Below are positions 40,023-49,307 of a stretch of 64,000 bases of DNA, one piece after another. The stretch is from an uncultured Marinobacter sp. GTDB taxonomy: Bacteria > Pseudomonadota > Gammaproteobacteria > Pseudomonadales > Oleiphilaceae. The first letter of the stretch is position 1. Every line of letters begins with the position of its first letter. Under the pieces are notes generated by a model. It had not been told where the DNA came from. It saw nothing but the letters and a program-made list of their open reading frames with translations, and ran no database searches. A program made the translations under genes and the position numbers. The DNA lies in assembly GCF_913055835.1 (NCBI RefSeq), contig NZ_CAJXKQ010000020.1, positions 1 to 64,000 on the forward strand, in the 5' to 3' direction.

Positions 40023-41009
40023 TTACTCCTTCATCCCGTCACTGCCCATGGACAGTGTCATCAGTGAGTCACGGTTCATGATCTGGCGGATCTTGCTGCC
40101 GTAGTTGGGGTCGGTGGCGTAGCCGGCTTCCTGGAGCTTCTCCGCAAAGACTTCAGGCTGGTCCGCTACTGACAGCACCTCCCGGTATCGGGGATTGGAT
40201 TCCAGGAAGGAGACATAATCACGGAAGCTGGATTCGTAATCCTGATAGGCCCGGAAACTGGCCTGCTCCTTCATGGGCAGCCCTTCGCGGTATTCCGTGG
40301 TAGTGATGGACACCGCATCGCCCTGCCAGCGGCTATCCGCCTTGATGCCGAACAGGTTGAAGCTGGGCTCACCCTGCTCCCCGCGAATCATGTGGCGCCC
40401 CCAACCAGTCTCCAGGGCGGCCTGGGCCACCATGAGTTTCGGATCAATGCCAGAGTCGCGGGCAACCCGCTCGGCCATCGGTAACAGTTCGGTCACGAAA
40501 TGCTCTGGGGACTCGAACCGCTCTGGCAAACTCGAGGGTGTGGCAAACACTGGTGATGTTGCCTTCTCTGCCACTGCTGTCACTTGCTGCACGCGATCGG
40601 GCAATTGAGGGGTCAGAGCAGGCAGGCTTCGATCATAGTCTGCAAGACTTGCCTTATGGCCGGCAAGCCTGCCACCGTCGTTGTCCATACCCGGGATCTG
40701 TTTGCTCAGTTGGCGCACCAGTGCTTCGGCAAGACCACTACCCTTGCCTCCCGCCATGGTGAGACTCATCTGGCTGTCGAACATATCCCGGTACAGCTCG
40801 GACTGATTGCTCTTCAGGTAGTTGCCCTCGGAAAAAACATCGCCGGCCTTGCGCATGGATTTCAACATCTCAGACAGGAACAGGCTCTCGAACTGGCGCG
40901 CCACTTCACGCAGAGCTGACTCTTTGTCAGTGCGAGCCTGGGCCTTCAACGCATTGAGACCGTTGAAGTCGGTGTAAACCTGGGCCTGTTGAACCTTGTA
41001 GTCCTGCAT
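40023..41009 (-). CDS. flgJ: Flagellar rod-assembly muramidase FlgJ
   Basis: Bifunctional protein of 328 residues. The N-terminal rod-capping domain (about 30-100: SLFLSEMLKSMRKAGD) is followed by a C-terminal glucosaminidase domain (from about 165: FVTELLPMAERVARDSGIDPKLMVAQAALETGWG, with the catalytic Glu) that cuts peptidoglycan for the rod. The ATG is preferred to a GTG one codon upstream; AGGTGG precedes it. Confidence 0.94.
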   Translation of the reverse strand: MQDYKVQQAQVYTDFNGLNALKAQARTDKESALREVARQFESLFLSEMLKSMRKAGDVFSEGNYLKSNQSELYRDMFDSQMSLTMAGGKGSGLAEALVRQLSKQIPGMDNDGGRLAGHKASLADYDRSLPALTPQLPDRVQQVTAVAEKATSPVFATPSSLPERFESPEHFVTELLPMAERVARDSGIDPKLMVAQAALETGWGRHMIRGEQGEPSFNLFGIKADSRWQGDAVSITTTEYREGLPMKEQASFRAYQDYESSFRDYVSFLESNPRYREVLSVADQPEVFAEKLQEAGYATDPNYGSKIRQIMNRDSLMTLSMGSDGMKE

Positions 41010-41017
41010 CACGCCAC

Positions 41018-42115
41018 CTAGATAACAATCAGCTCGGCACGTAATGCACCGGCCTGTTTCAGGGCTTCGAGTACAGCCATGACGTCGCCCGGGGCCGCAC
41101 CCACCTGGTTTACCGCCTGCACAATCTCGTTGAGCGTGACGGCGGGGCCGAACTTGAACATCCGGGCCGGCTCCTCGGTAATGGCAATCTGGGAATCCTG
41201 CTCGATGGCGGTGTCACCACCGGCAAAGGGATTCGGCTGCTCTACATTGGGATTTTCCTGAATGGTGACTGTCAGGTTGCCGTGGGTGACCGCCGCCGGG
41301 CTGACCTGAACATTCTGGCCAACCACGATGGTGCCGGTGCGGCTGTTAATCACCACTTTCGCGGCGTCTTCGGCCGGATCCACTTCGATGTTCTCCAGGA
41401 TCGACAGGAAGCTGACCCGCTGGGACGGATCCCGGGGCGCTCGTACAGACACCGAGGTGGCATCGTGGGCATAGGCCATATCGGGGCCCAGCCGGTCGTT
41501 CACCGCTTCCACAACCCGACGTGCCGTTGTGAAATCCGGGCGCAGCAGATGAAAGGTAATGGTATCGCCCTGACTGAATGGCGAAGCCACCTCCCGCTCA
41601 ATCGTTGCCCCGTTGGGAATGCGACCGACGCTGGGAACATTCACGGTGATTCTGGATCCGTCCTGCCCCTGGGCCCCGAAGCCACCGACCACCAGACTAC
41701 CCTGCGCCATGGCATAAACGTTGTTGTCCGCACCCTTCAGCGGTGTCATGAGGAGCGTGCCGCCACGCAGACTGTCTGCATTGCCGATGGACGAGACCGT
41801 GATGTCGATTTCCTGGCCCGCTTTTGCAAAAGGCGGCAGTGTTGCACTGACCGTAACGGCGGCAACGTTGGCAAGATTCGGATTGACACCTTCCGGGAGA
41901 GTCACACCAAACTGATTCATCATGTTCCTGAAGGTCTGATTGGTAAACGGTGCTTTGTCACCGGTACCGTCAAGACCAACCACCAGGCCATAACCCACCA
42001 GCTGGTTGTTACGGACCCCCTTGATCCGGGACAGATCCTTCAGGCGGTCCGCCATGACCGGGGCCGAAACAACAGCCAGCGCAAGTACCCAGACAATCAA
42101 ACGTCGCAGGCTCAT
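41018..42115 (-). CDS. flgI: Flagellar P-ring protein FlgI
   Basis: Product of 365 residues with a signal peptide ([17 protein letters not shown]) and the family start [30 protein letters not shown]. It forms the bushing ring in peptidoglycan. The ATG at 42115 overlaps the flgH stop as ATGA, so it is favoured over a GTG 12 bases upstream. Confidence 0.96.
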   Translation of the reverse strand: MSLRRLIVWVLALAVVSAPVMADRLKDLSRIKGVRNNQLVGYGLVVGLDGTGDKAPFTNQTFRNMMNQFGVTLPEGVNPNLANVAAVTVSATLPPFAKAGQEIDITVSSIGNADSLRGGTLLMTPLKGADNNVYAMAQGSLVVGGFGAQGQDGSRITVNVPSVGRIPNGATIEREVASPFSQGDTITFHLLRPDFTTARRVVEAVNDRLGPDMAYAHDATSVSVRAPRDPSQRVSFLSILENIEVDPAEDAAKVVINSRTGTIVVGQNVQVSPAAVTHGNLTVTIQENPNVEQPNPFAGGDTAIEQDSQIAITEEPARMFKFGPAVTLNEIVQAVNQVGAAPGDVMAVLEALKQAGALRAELIVI

Positions 42116-42813
42116 AACGGCCACCACTCACTGTTAAAGAAGCGCGCCAGCCAGCCCATCTGGTTTGCCTGGTCAAAATCACCGGTGCCGCCGTAGGCGA
42201 TCCGCGCATCGGCAATCCGATTCGACGCCACGGAATTATCCGGCTGGATATCCTGGGGGCGTACCAGCCCGGTCAAACGGATGTATTCATCGCCATTGGT
42301 CAGCGACAGCCACTTTTCGCCGCGAATACGAAGGACGCCATTGGGCAGCACCTCCGTCACGGTCACGGTAATACTGCCCGCAAGGCTGTTGCTCTGGTCG
42401 GCTTCGGCCGCGCCTTCAAAATCCCGCTCATGGTTAAACGATGTATTTATCCCGAAGTTGTCCTTGCCCAGAATGGTCGGGTTCGGCAAGGTCGTCTCGT
42501 TGTCCTTGGTGATGCTGGTTTCGGCATTCTTGCTGGCACGGGTGGATTCCTGCAGGTTCACTGTCAGAACATCACCCACGTTCAGCGCCACGGTATCGCC
42601 GTAGAAGTTGTAGTTCCGGGAAACCTGGTAGATGGAACCTGAGGAGCTGTCCCGCTGCATCATGGCCTGGGGGCGAACCGGTGCAAACTCCGGGTCATCC
42701 GGAACTGCCCGGGGGCGATTCATGGCGGTACATCCCTGCAACAGGATAAGCAGCACCACCATCGCCACCGTGCTGGCACTCTGAGTTATCCGGCTTGATG
42801 TCATCAGTTTCAT
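42112..42813 (-). CDS. flgH: Flagellar L-ring lipoprotein FlgH
   Basis: Product of 233 residues with lipobox LLQGC (Cys about 28), GSIYQ and the family segment [21 protein letters not shown]. It forms the outer-membrane ring around the rod. Coupled to flgI by overlapping stop and start. An internal ATG three codons in is a possible alternative start. Confidence 0.95.
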   Translation of the reverse strand: MKLMTSSRITQSASTVAMVVLLILLQGCTAMNRPRAVPDDPEFAPVRPQAMMQRDSSSGSIYQVSRNYNFYGDTVALNVGDVLTVNLQESTRASKNAETSITKDNETTLPNPTILGKDNFGINTSFNHERDFEGAAEADQSNSLAGSITVTVTEVLPNGVLRIRGEKWLSLTNGDEYIRLTGLVRPQDIQPDNSVASNRIADARIAYGGTGDFDQANQMGWLARFFNSEWWPL

Positions 42814-42832
42814 GACGTCACCTCTGGCGGCG

Positions 42833-43621
42833 TTAGCCGATGTTTTGAGTGATGAACTGGAGCATCTGGTCGGTTGTAGAGACCACTTTGGAGTTCATCT
42901 CATAGGCCCGCTGGGTGGTGATCATATTCACCAGCTCCTCGACGACTTCCACGTTGGATGACTCCACAGATCCCTGCTCAATGGTGCCCAACCCGGCCAA
43001 CCCAGCCTCACCCTCGGCCGGATCGCCGCTGGCATTGGTGGCCTTGAACAGATTGTTACCGATGGCCTGAAGGCCCTGGGGGTTGATGAAATCCACCAGT
43101 GTAATCTGACCCAGGTTCACTGGTGCCGCCTGATCGTCTGTTACTGCCGTCACAGTGCCGTCTTTACCGATGGTGATATTGGTGGCGTTCTCCGGCACGT
43201 TGATGGCCGGCTCCAATGGGTAGCCATCCGGGTTCACCACATCACCATCGGCATTGAGCTGGAACTGGCCGTCCCGGGTGTAGGCAATCTGGCCGTCCGG
43301 CAACTGAACCTGCAGGAAGCCACGGCCATTGATCGCCATATCCAGGGGCTGCTCGGTAATCTGCAGGTTGCCCTGGGAGAACTGCTTGGCGGTGCCCACA
43401 ACCCTCACACCGGTACCCAGCTGCAGACCAGACGGCAACTCGGAGTTCTGGGTTGTCAGACCACCCGGCTGCCGGTTGATCTGGTACAGCAGGTCCTGAA
43501 ACACGGCCCTGTCCCGCTTGAAGCCAGTGGTGTTGACGTTCGCCAGGTTGTTGGAAATGGTGGACATGTTGGTGTCCTGAGCGCTCAACCCGGTCTTGCT
43601 GACCCAAAGTGCTGGATGCAT
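42833..43621 (-). CDS. flgG: Flagellar distal rod protein FlgG
   Basis: Product of 262 residues, the usual length. N-terminal SLSAQDTNMSTISNNLANVNTTGFKRDRAVFQDLLY with the rod-specific QDLLYQ insertion, and C-terminal EELVNMITTQRAYEMNSKVVSTTDQML. It is the main component of the distal rod. It lies between flgF and flgH. Confidence 0.97.
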   Translation of the reverse strand: MHPALWVSKTGLSAQDTNMSTISNNLANVNTTGFKRDRAVFQDLLYQINRQPGGLTTQNSELPSGLQLGTGVRVVGTAKQFSQGNLQITEQPLDMAINGRGFLQVQLPDGQIAYTRDGQFQLNADGDVVNPDGYPLEPAINVPENATNITIGKDGTVTAVTDDQAAPVNLGQITLVDFINPQGLQAIGNNLFKATNASGDPAEGEAGLAGLGTIEQGSVESSNVEVVEELVNMITTQRAYEMNSKVVSTTDQMLQFITQNIG

Positions 43622-43702
43622 GCTGCTTACTCCTTGCCGGGGGCTGTCAGGCGGCCATTTTTTGCCGCTTCAGCCCGCCAGGCCAATGTGTTCAGTCGTT
43701 AC

Positions 43703-44455
43703 TTAAAGGTTCTGCAACAGCCGTGCCGTTGCTTCGGAATTCTCGTTGGCAGTAGTCATTACCTTCACCTGCATCTCGTATTGCCGGGAAAGCTGAAGGT
43801 TGGAGATCATCTCCTCGACCGCATTCACGTTGGAGCTTTCAAGGAACCCGGAGGCAACCCGCTGGTTTGCATCCGGTGGCTCGGGACCATCCACGGCCTG
43901 ATCCGGCTTGCGGCGCATGTGCCCATCAAGGCCTTTCTCGAGGGCTTCAGGCGGCGGGCTGACCAGTTTCAGGCGATCCACTTCAACCAGCTGGTCCGGT
44001 GGTCCACCCACGGGAACAATCGACACAGTGCCATCGGCGCCAATCTCGACGTTGTCAAAAGGAGGAAGCGCAACCGGCCCACCGTTGCCGAGCACCAATT
44101 CGCCGTTGGCCAGGCGCACCAGGCCGTTCACATCCACCTGGAGACTGCCACTACGGGTGAAGACTTCCTCGCCCTGATCGTTCTGTATGGCCAGCCATCC
44201 CTCACCTTCCACCGCGACATCCAGCTTGCGCCCGGTTTCCATCAGCGCGCCGGCGGAAAGATCGGTGCCGGGCCTTTCTGTCATGGCATAGGCGCGGGTT
44301 GGGTGGTGCTCCCCGTAGACAGGCATACTGCGGGCCTGGGCGAAGTCTTTCTTGAAGCCGGTGGTGCTTACATTCGCCAGGTTATTGGCATGGGCCTGCT
44401 GAGCCAGCATATTCTGCTTGGCGCCAGACATACCGATGTAGAGGGCTTTGTCCAT
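43703..44455 (-). CDS. flgF: Flagellar proximal rod protein FlgF
   Basis: Product of 250 residues. The N-terminal MDKALYIGMSGAKQNMLAQQAHANNLANVSTTGFKKD is diagnostic for FlgF, and the C-terminus has the rod helical signature (AVEEMISNLQLSRQYEMQVKVM). First gene of the second flagellar transcript. A sigma-54-type promoter lies 42 to 57 bases before its ATG. Confidence 0.96.
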   Translation of the reverse strand: MDKALYIGMSGAKQNMLAQQAHANNLANVSTTGFKKDFAQARSMPVYGEHHPTRAYAMTERPGTDLSAGALMETGRKLDVAVEGEGWLAIQNDQGEEVFTRSGSLQVDVNGLVRLANGELVLGNGGPVALPPFDNVEIGADGTVSIVPVGGPPDQLVEVDRLKLVSPPPEALEKGLDGHMRRKPDQAVDGPEPPDANQRVASGFLESSNVNAVEEMISNLQLSRQYEMQVKVMTTANENSEATARLLQNL

Positions 44456-44461
44456 GGGAAA

Positions 44462-44505
44462 ACTCCTGCCGGAATTTTGACTGTTTCCAGTCTTCCTGCA
44501 GGAGT
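44462..44505. repeat. Inverted repeat in the flgE-flgF gap
   Basis: Arms ACTCCTGCCGGAA (44462-44474) and TTCCTGCAGGAGT (44493-44505) pair at 12 of 13 positions around an 18-base loop. The second arm overlaps the -12 end of the sigma-54 promoter, so it may be an operator, or a hairpin limiting read-through from flgE. No T-run follows. Confidence 0.55.
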
Positions 44506-44512
44506 CATGCCA
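44497..44512 (-). promoter_or_regulatory. Sigma-54 promoter of flgFGHIJKL
   Basis: Minus-strand TGGCATGACTCCTGCA has the -24 GG and -12 GC exactly 10 bases apart and differs from TGGCACGN4TTGCA at two positions. The predicted start is near 44487, about 30 bases before flgF. In Pseudomonas aeruginosa the flgF-L operon depends on RpoN with FleQ. Confidence 0.65.
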
Positions 44513-44531
44513 TGTTCGCTAGTTCGCGATA

Positions 44532-46433
44532 TTAACGGAGGTTGATGATGGTCTGGGTGACCGCATCGGAAGTTTCAATGGTCTTGGCGTTTGCCTGATA
44601 GTTTCGCTGGGCGATGATCAGGTTCACCAGTTCCGCAGACAGGTCCACGTTGGATTCTTCCACCGAGCTGGCCTTGATCGATCCAAGGGTTCCAGTATCG
44701 GGAGCACCGATGATTGGTTGGCCGGATTCGAAAGTTTCTACCCAGGAGGTGTCCCCTACCGGCGACAGCCCATTGGTGTTATTGAACGATGCCAACGCTA
44801 CCTGACCCAATGCCTGGGATTGGCCGTTTGTGTAACGGGCGAACAATACCCCCTGATCCGATACGTCAAGTCCGGAAAGGCGACCGGTGGTATAACCATT
44901 TTGCTGCTGGTCATTTACCCCGAATGCCGCACCGTACTGGGTTGTACCGCTCAGATTTATCACAAAAGCCGAGGTTGTTGGCGGCTCGGGAATCGGCGTC
45001 ACCACCGTCTCGCCGGCTGCCGGAGGTCCGTCCGCGCCGTTGGGCTGACCGGCATCATCCTTTGGAATCCAGTCGTCGATCAATATCTCACCGCTTGGAT
45101 CGCCATCAATAGACTGCAAAGCACCATCCTGGTCAAACCGGGCCGTATAGGGTGTCACGTCGGTTCCGCCCACAAATTCGCCATCAATCTGGGCATAGAC
45201 CGACCACTCACTCACGCCAACACCATTACCCGGAGACGGGTTTTTCACGAAGAACTGTGTCAGTTCATGAGAGTTACCCAGGCTGTCGTAAATCGTGGTG
45301 GATGTGGCGTGGTTATAGGTGCGCTGATCCAGAGGATTGAATTGGTTGGTAACGCGAATCGGAGACGCGTTGAAGGCCAACTCAAAATCATTATCCGCAG
45401 TAGTTGATGTAATGCCAGCTACCGTTCGGTCAGCGGTAACATTTATATCTCCCTCAACGGTGCCCGTATCGCCGTTTCCATTTCCATCTGCAAAGGTGTA
45501 ATCGAGTGTTTCACCCTGATTATGAATTACCCGCAGGACATCATTACTACCAGACCCATCGTCCACTAGAGATGCCGAAATTGCGGTTTCAGAGGAATTG
45601 TTGATGGAATCCACCAGATCCTGAAGCGAATTGATGTTGGAGGTATCCAGCGTCAACGGCGAACCGTTGATATCGAGACTGAAGGAGAAAGAACTGGCTC
45701 CGGTAATGAAAGCATCATCAAGAGCCGGTGTTCCGTCAAACGTCGCCGTTGTTGTGGCAGAGGCACTTAATCCAGAGGCATCGTTGATGGTGGAAGCCGC
45801 CTCACGAGCGCTCGCGGTGGGATCAATAGCCACGTTGAAGTCCGGCGAGCCGTCCGAATACTGCACATCAAAGCTCTCACCCTGAATCGACGCAAGCGTC
45901 AACGGCCCGATATCTCTCACTCGGGTTTCCAGAACAGACTCTCTTGAGTCCAGGTTCAGGTCGGAATCCAGATTGGTCGTGCGACGCGGCGCCAGGTTAT
46001 CCGTCTCAATCTGCAAATCTCCCCGAATGCCAGACAAATTGCCGTCTTCGTCGGCAGTGTATCCCTGTACCCGCATATTCTGGTTGTTCGTTACGTAGCC
46101 GTCCTTATCAATGCCGAACTGACCTGCGCGGGAATAACGAATCTCGCCGCCGTTATTCAGGATAAAGAAACCGTCGCCGGCAATCGCCATGTCCAGGCCG
46201 TTGTCAGTAAAGCTGATGTTGCCCTGGCCAAAGGACTGCTTTACATCCTGAACCCGGACACCGTCGCCGATCGGATTGGTGCCTGCACTCAGGAAACCGC
46301 TGGCGTAAAGATCGCCAAACTGGGCCTTGCTGCCCTTGAAGCCAACGGTGCTGGCGTTCGCAATGTTGTTGCCGGTGACGTCCAGATCCACCGATGCCGC
46401 ACGAAGGCCGCTCAAACCTGTATTAAATGCCAT
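44532..46433 (-). CDS. flgE: Flagellar hook protein FlgE
   Basis: Product of 633 residues, longer than the roughly 400-460 of many hook proteins. N-terminal MAFNTGLSGLRAASVDLDVTGNNIANASTVGFKGSK and C-terminal ELVNLIIAQRNYQANAKTIETSDAVTQTIINL are canonical. The extra length is in the exposed middle (about 165-360), rich in D, S, T and N and lower in G+C, as expected for inserted D2/D3 domains. It builds the hook; length control is by FliK elsewhere. Last gene of the flgBCDE transcript. Confidence 0.95.
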   Translation of the reverse strand: MAFNTGLSGLRAASVDLDVTGNNIANASTVGFKGSKAQFGDLYASGFLSAGTNPIGDGVRVQDVKQSFGQGNISFTDNGLDMAIAGDGFFILNNGGEIRYSRAGQFGIDKDGYVTNNQNMRVQGYTADEDGNLSGIRGDLQIETDNLAPRRTTNLDSDLNLDSRESVLETRVRDIGPLTLASIQGESFDVQYSDGSPDFNVAIDPTASAREAASTINDASGLSASATTTATFDGTPALDDAFITGASSFSFSLDINGSPLTLDTSNINSLQDLVDSINNSSETAISASLVDDGSGSNDVLRVIHNQGETLDYTFADGNGNGDTGTVEGDINVTADRTVAGITSTTADNDFELAFNASPIRVTNQFNPLDQRTYNHATSTTIYDSLGNSHELTQFFVKNPSPGNGVGVSEWSVYAQIDGEFVGGTDVTPYTARFDQDGALQSIDGDPSGEILIDDWIPKDDAGQPNGADGPPAAGETVVTPIPEPPTTSAFVINLSGTTQYGAAFGVNDQQQNGYTTGRLSGLDVSDQGVLFARYTNGQSQALGQVALASFNNTNGLSPVGDTSWVETFESGQPIIGAPDTGTLGSIKASSVEESNVDLSAELVNLIIAQRNYQANAKTIETSDAVTQTIINLR

Positions 46434-46460
46434 GGTTCACCCCTTGGTGTTTCACCGGTC

Positions 46461-47138
46461 TCAGTTAATTTGTTTCACATCAGACAGAGCGATGGAGCCC
46501 ATGCCTGCAAGATTCAGGGTTATCGAGCCGCCCTGGCCCAGGGATACGCTGTCCACATTGGCGCTCACCATGGTGCCCAGCTGCTGCGGACCATCTGGGT
46601 AGGAAGCTTCTGCCACAATCCGGTAGGGACCCGGCGGCAAGGGATTGCCGTTTCCGTCCTGACCGTCCCAGCGGAAGGACACAACACCTGCCTGGCTGCT
46701 GCCCATATCAATCTGCCGCACCCGTTCGCCATTCTGCCCCTCAATCGAAAGGCGCAGACCGCCCGTTGAAGCAGGCACCTCAATCGTTCCTGTAATTTCG
46801 CCTTCAGCCCCGAGGATCCCGATCTGGGAAGGTGCCAGAACAGTCTTGCCCACCATGGCCGAAGCCTGAAGCGCCTGTGTGGATCGAAACTGGCCAACCA
46901 CATCCTCAACCGTGCCGGAGAGATTCTGCATCTCCTCCAGCGAGCTGAACTGTGCAAGCTGGGAGATAAATTCGCCGTTATCCTGAGGTTCCAGCGGATT
47001 CTGGTTTTTCAATTGCGCCAGCATCAGTTCCATGAACTCGTTCCGGCCCAGCTCACTGGTGCCCTGGCCGCCATTCTGTTGCTTAAGCTGGTACTGGCTC
47101 AGAACATCCGACGCATCTGTTGCGTTTACTGCAGTCAT
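46461..47138 (-). CDS. flgD: Flagellar hook-capping protein FlgD
   Basis: Product of 225 residues. The N-terminal GRNEFMELMLAQLKNQNPLEPQDNGEFISQLAQFSSLEEM is diagnostic; a FLgD/tudor-like C-terminal domain follows (SFRWDGQDGNGNPLPPGPYRI). It caps the growing hook and is then released. Lies between flgC and flgE. Confidence 0.96.
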   Translation of the reverse strand: MTAVNATDASDVLSQYQLKQQNGGQGTSELGRNEFMELMLAQLKNQNPLEPQDNGEFISQLAQFSSLEEMQNLSGTVEDVVGQFRSTQALQASAMVGKTVLAPSQIGILGAEGEITGTIEVPASTGGLRLSIEGQNGERVRQIDMGSSQAGVVSFRWDGQDGNGNPLPPGPYRIVAEASYPDGPQQLGTMVSANVDSVSLGQGGSITLNLAGMGSIALSDVKQIN

Positions 47139-47156
47139 GTTGTGCTCCTCACCCTG

Positions 47157-47606
47157 TTACTGCTGACCAAGAGTCAGAATGCGCTGCATCATGGACTTGG
47201 CAGTGTTCATGACATCCACATTCATCTGGAAACTTCTGGACGACGACATCATGTCTGCCATCTCTTCAACCACATTCACGTTCGGGTAGTAGACATACCC
47301 GTCTTCGTTGGCCGCCGGGTGGTGGGGCTCGTAGCGCATCTGCAGCTCCGCATCACTCTCAACAATACCGTCAACCCTGACCCCGGCACCTGGCCCTTCA
47401 TCCGCCGCCATCGGAAAACCACCCTGCCCCGGATTCATCAGGGACTGCTGAATGGCGGAGAAAACCGGTTTCCTGGCCCGATAGGTTTCGCCGGTGCTGG
47501 AACTGGCTGTCTCCGCATTGGCAATGTTGGACGCGGTTGTATTCAGCCGCAGTGATTGCGCGGTCATGCCGGAACCGGCGATATCAAAAATGCTGCCCAG
47601 TGACAT
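47157..47606 (-). CDS. flgC: Flagellar proximal rod protein FlgC
   Basis: Product of 149 residues. N-terminal SIFDIAGSGMTAQSLRLNTTASNIANAET and C-terminal YYPNVNVVEEMADMMSSSRSFQMNVDVMNTAKSMM are the family signatures. Structural part of the proximal rod. Follows flgB by 28 bases. Confidence 0.97.
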   Translation of the reverse strand: MSLGSIFDIAGSGMTAQSLRLNTTASNIANAETASSSTGETYRARKPVFSAIQQSLMNPGQGGFPMAADEGPGAGVRVDGIVESDAELQMRYEPHHPAANEDGYVYYPNVNVVEEMADMMSSSRSFQMNVDVMNTAKSMMQRILTLGQQ

Positions 47607-47634
47607 GAGGAATCTCCTTCGCTAATCCCGAGGC

Positions 47635-48036
47635 TTACTGATTGCCGCTCAGGGCTTTGTTCAATCCGGAAAACTTGCTGTTCAGGAACTGGAAACTTGC
47701 CTGGAAATCCATGGCGTTACGCATGAAACGGGTCTGCTCCTGCTGGGCATCAACGGTATTGCCGTCAACCGACGGCTGGTGGGGCACCCGATACAACAGA
47801 TCGCTTTCCGAGGCCGACGGGGAGGTATCCATGTGCGCGTCATGGGTTTTCGTCATCTGGAAACCGCTGACCTGCTCCTGGGCTTTCTGCATCATTGCCT
47901 GGAAGTCCAGGTCTCGGGCCTTGAAGCCCGGGGTATCCGCGTTCGCCAGGTTGTTTGCCAGAACTTCGGCACGTTTAACCCTTGCTTCAACCGCGTGTTG
48001 GTGAATGCCCAGAGCCGAATCGAACGTAATTGCCAT
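47635..48036 (-). CDS. flgB: Flagellar proximal rod protein FlgB
   Basis: Product of 133 residues. Starts MAITFDSALGIHQHAVEARVKRAEVLANNLANADTPGFKARDLDF, the FlgB pattern. The ATG at 48036 follows GGGAGG by 4 bases and is preferred over an ATG 21 bases upstream. First gene of the flgBCDE transcript. No flgA, flgM or cheVR precedes it; the next gene upstream is an unrelated nitroreductase. Confidence 0.96.
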   Translation of the reverse strand: MAITFDSALGIHQHAVEARVKRAEVLANNLANADTPGFKARDLDFQAMMQKAQEQVSGFQMTKTHDAHMDTSPSASESDLLYRVPHQPSVDGNTVDAQQEQTRFMRNAMDFQASFQFLNSKFSGLNKALSGNQ

Positions 48037-48104
48037 GTTGCCTCCCGAAAACTGCACCAGTAAGCCGACCTGTTTTTGCCGGCTGTGCTCTTTGACAGGA
48101 CTAA

Positions 48105-48120
48105 AGCAAGCTGGATGCCA
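48105..48120 (-). promoter_or_regulatory. Sigma-54 promoter of flgBCDE
   Basis: Minus-strand TGGCATCCAGCTTGCT has GG and GC exactly 10 bases apart and matches the -12 TTGC fully and the -24 TGGCA. The predicted start is near 48094, leaving a leader of about 58 bases before flgB. Confidence 0.75.
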
Positions 48121-48240
48121 GATTTAAGATGGCCTTTTAATTTGTCAGGAAGGCCAGTATTGGCGGGCCCTGGCCAGAGATGGACTGGCAGCCAGGGAGA
48201 AGGAATCAGGGAACGGACAGGAAAAAGCGGCAAACTGCTT

Positions 48241-48260
48241 CCCCCGGTGCTCACCGGGGG
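48241..48260 (-). terminator. Hairpin after the nitroreductase gene
   Basis: CCCCCGGT, GCTC loop, ACCGGGGG: an eight-base-pair, very G+C-rich stem 15 bases beyond the nitroreductase stop. Only short T tracts follow on the minus strand. Confidence 0.55.
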
Positions 48261-48275
48261 CGTTCAGTCAGGAAG

Positions 48276-48827
48276 TCAGGGCCAATGACGTACGAACTCG
48301 TCAACCGACGGTCTGGGGACAGCCGGCTTTGAAGTTGAGACCGTTCCGGTGTAGAGAAAACCGACGATCTGCTCGTGTCCTTCCAGCCCCAGACCCTCGT
48401 GTACCGACGAATGGTATGCGACAGAGCCGGTCCTCCACATCACGCCGTACCCTGCATCCTGCAACGCCAGTTCCACAAAACTCATGCCGGCTGCAGCCGA
48501 CATAACCTGCTCGATTTCAGGCACCTTCGGATGCGCTTTGGTCGATGCTATACCTACGATCACCATTGGCGCCCTGAGAGGTGCGCGCCTGAGCTTCTCG
48601 ATTTCTTTCTCGTCGCTGTTATTGGCACAGGTGGAGGCAAACAGTTCGCCCAGGGCCTCCAGCCCTTCGCCTTCTACAATCAGATAACGCCAGGGCCTCA
48701 GCAGCGCGTGATCTGGCGCGCGGGCGGCACAGGCAAGCGCCCGTTCGAGGGTTGCCGGGTCCGGCGCGGGCGATTCCAGCCTGGGCTCTGACGAACGATT
48801 AAGGAGGAAATCGGTAACTGCTGTCAT
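48276..48827 (-). CDS. Nitroreductase family protein (YdjA-like)
   Basis: FMN-dependent oxidoreductase of 183 residues. The FMN site shows in the N-terminal ARAPDHALLRPWRYLIVEG and the mid-region GMSFVELALQDAGYGVMWRTG. The short length and sequence resemble E. coli YdjA, which uses NAD(P)H to reduce nitro compounds weakly; the native substrate is unknown. Upstream of flgB on the same strand, but a hairpin and the sigma-54 promoter separate them. Confidence 0.88.
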   Translation of the reverse strand: MTAVTDFLLNRSSEPRLESPAPDPATLERALACAARAPDHALLRPWRYLIVEGEGLEALGELFASTCANNSDEKEIEKLRRAPLRAPMVIVGIASTKAHPKVPEIEQVMSAAAGMSFVELALQDAGYGVMWRTGSVAYHSSVHEGLGLEGHEQIVGFLYTGTVSTSKPAVPRPSVDEFVRHWP

Positions 48828-48994
48828 ATTGACTCACTGTATGATGGCTGTTCTGATGAATTGTAAAAAACCGGTACGAATACAATTCCCTGCTGTGAAT
48901 TGTGGCTTGTACGTAATGCTGTTAACCTTTAGTCGTAGTCGGGTCTGCCAACAACTATAAATGACGCGGTCGTACAACGGTGAGTGGCAACACA

Positions 48995-49306
48995 ATGAGC
49001 AACCAGCAAACCTTCAACAACTTTTCCGAATTCTATCCTTACTACCTCGAAGAGCACAGCGATGTCACCTGTCGCCGTCTGCACTTTGTCGGCAGCCTGC
49101 TGGTTCTGGTCGTAGCCCTGTGGGCACTCACTACAGGCAAACTTGTGTGGCTTCTCGCCTTGCCGGTCATTGGCTACGGCTTTGCCTGGGTGGGGCATTT
49201 CAAGTTTGAGAAAAACCGCCCTGCCACCTTCAAGTACCCACTGTACAGCCTGATGGGCGACTGGGTCATGTTCCGGGACATGCTCATTGGCAGGATCCGT
49301 TTCTGA
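48995..49306 (+). CDS. DUF962 (Mpo1-like) membrane protein
   Basis: Product of 103 residues. Starts with an aromatic SEFYPYYLEEHSDVTCRRLHFVGSLL containing the conserved E-H and H-x-x-G of the Mpo1/YGL010w family, then two membrane helices (about 28-43 and 50-66), then HFKFEKNRPATFKYPLYSLMGDW. The yeast member is an Fe-dependent dioxygenase of 2-hydroxy fatty acids; bacterial members are poorly known. The next gene begins one base after its stop, so the two should be coupled. A GTG 15 bases upstream is an alternative start. Confidence 0.85.
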   Translation: MSNQQTFNNFSEFYPYYLEEHSDVTCRRLHFVGSLLVLVVALWALTTGKLVWLLALPVIGYGFAWVGHFKFEKNRPATFKYPLYSLMGDWVMFRDMLIGRIRF

Positions 49307-49307
49307 G

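Noticed and set aside
43616..44545. 309-codon open frame opposite flgF
   Set aside because: Antisense shadow; flgF and the sigma-54 promoter explain this stretch.
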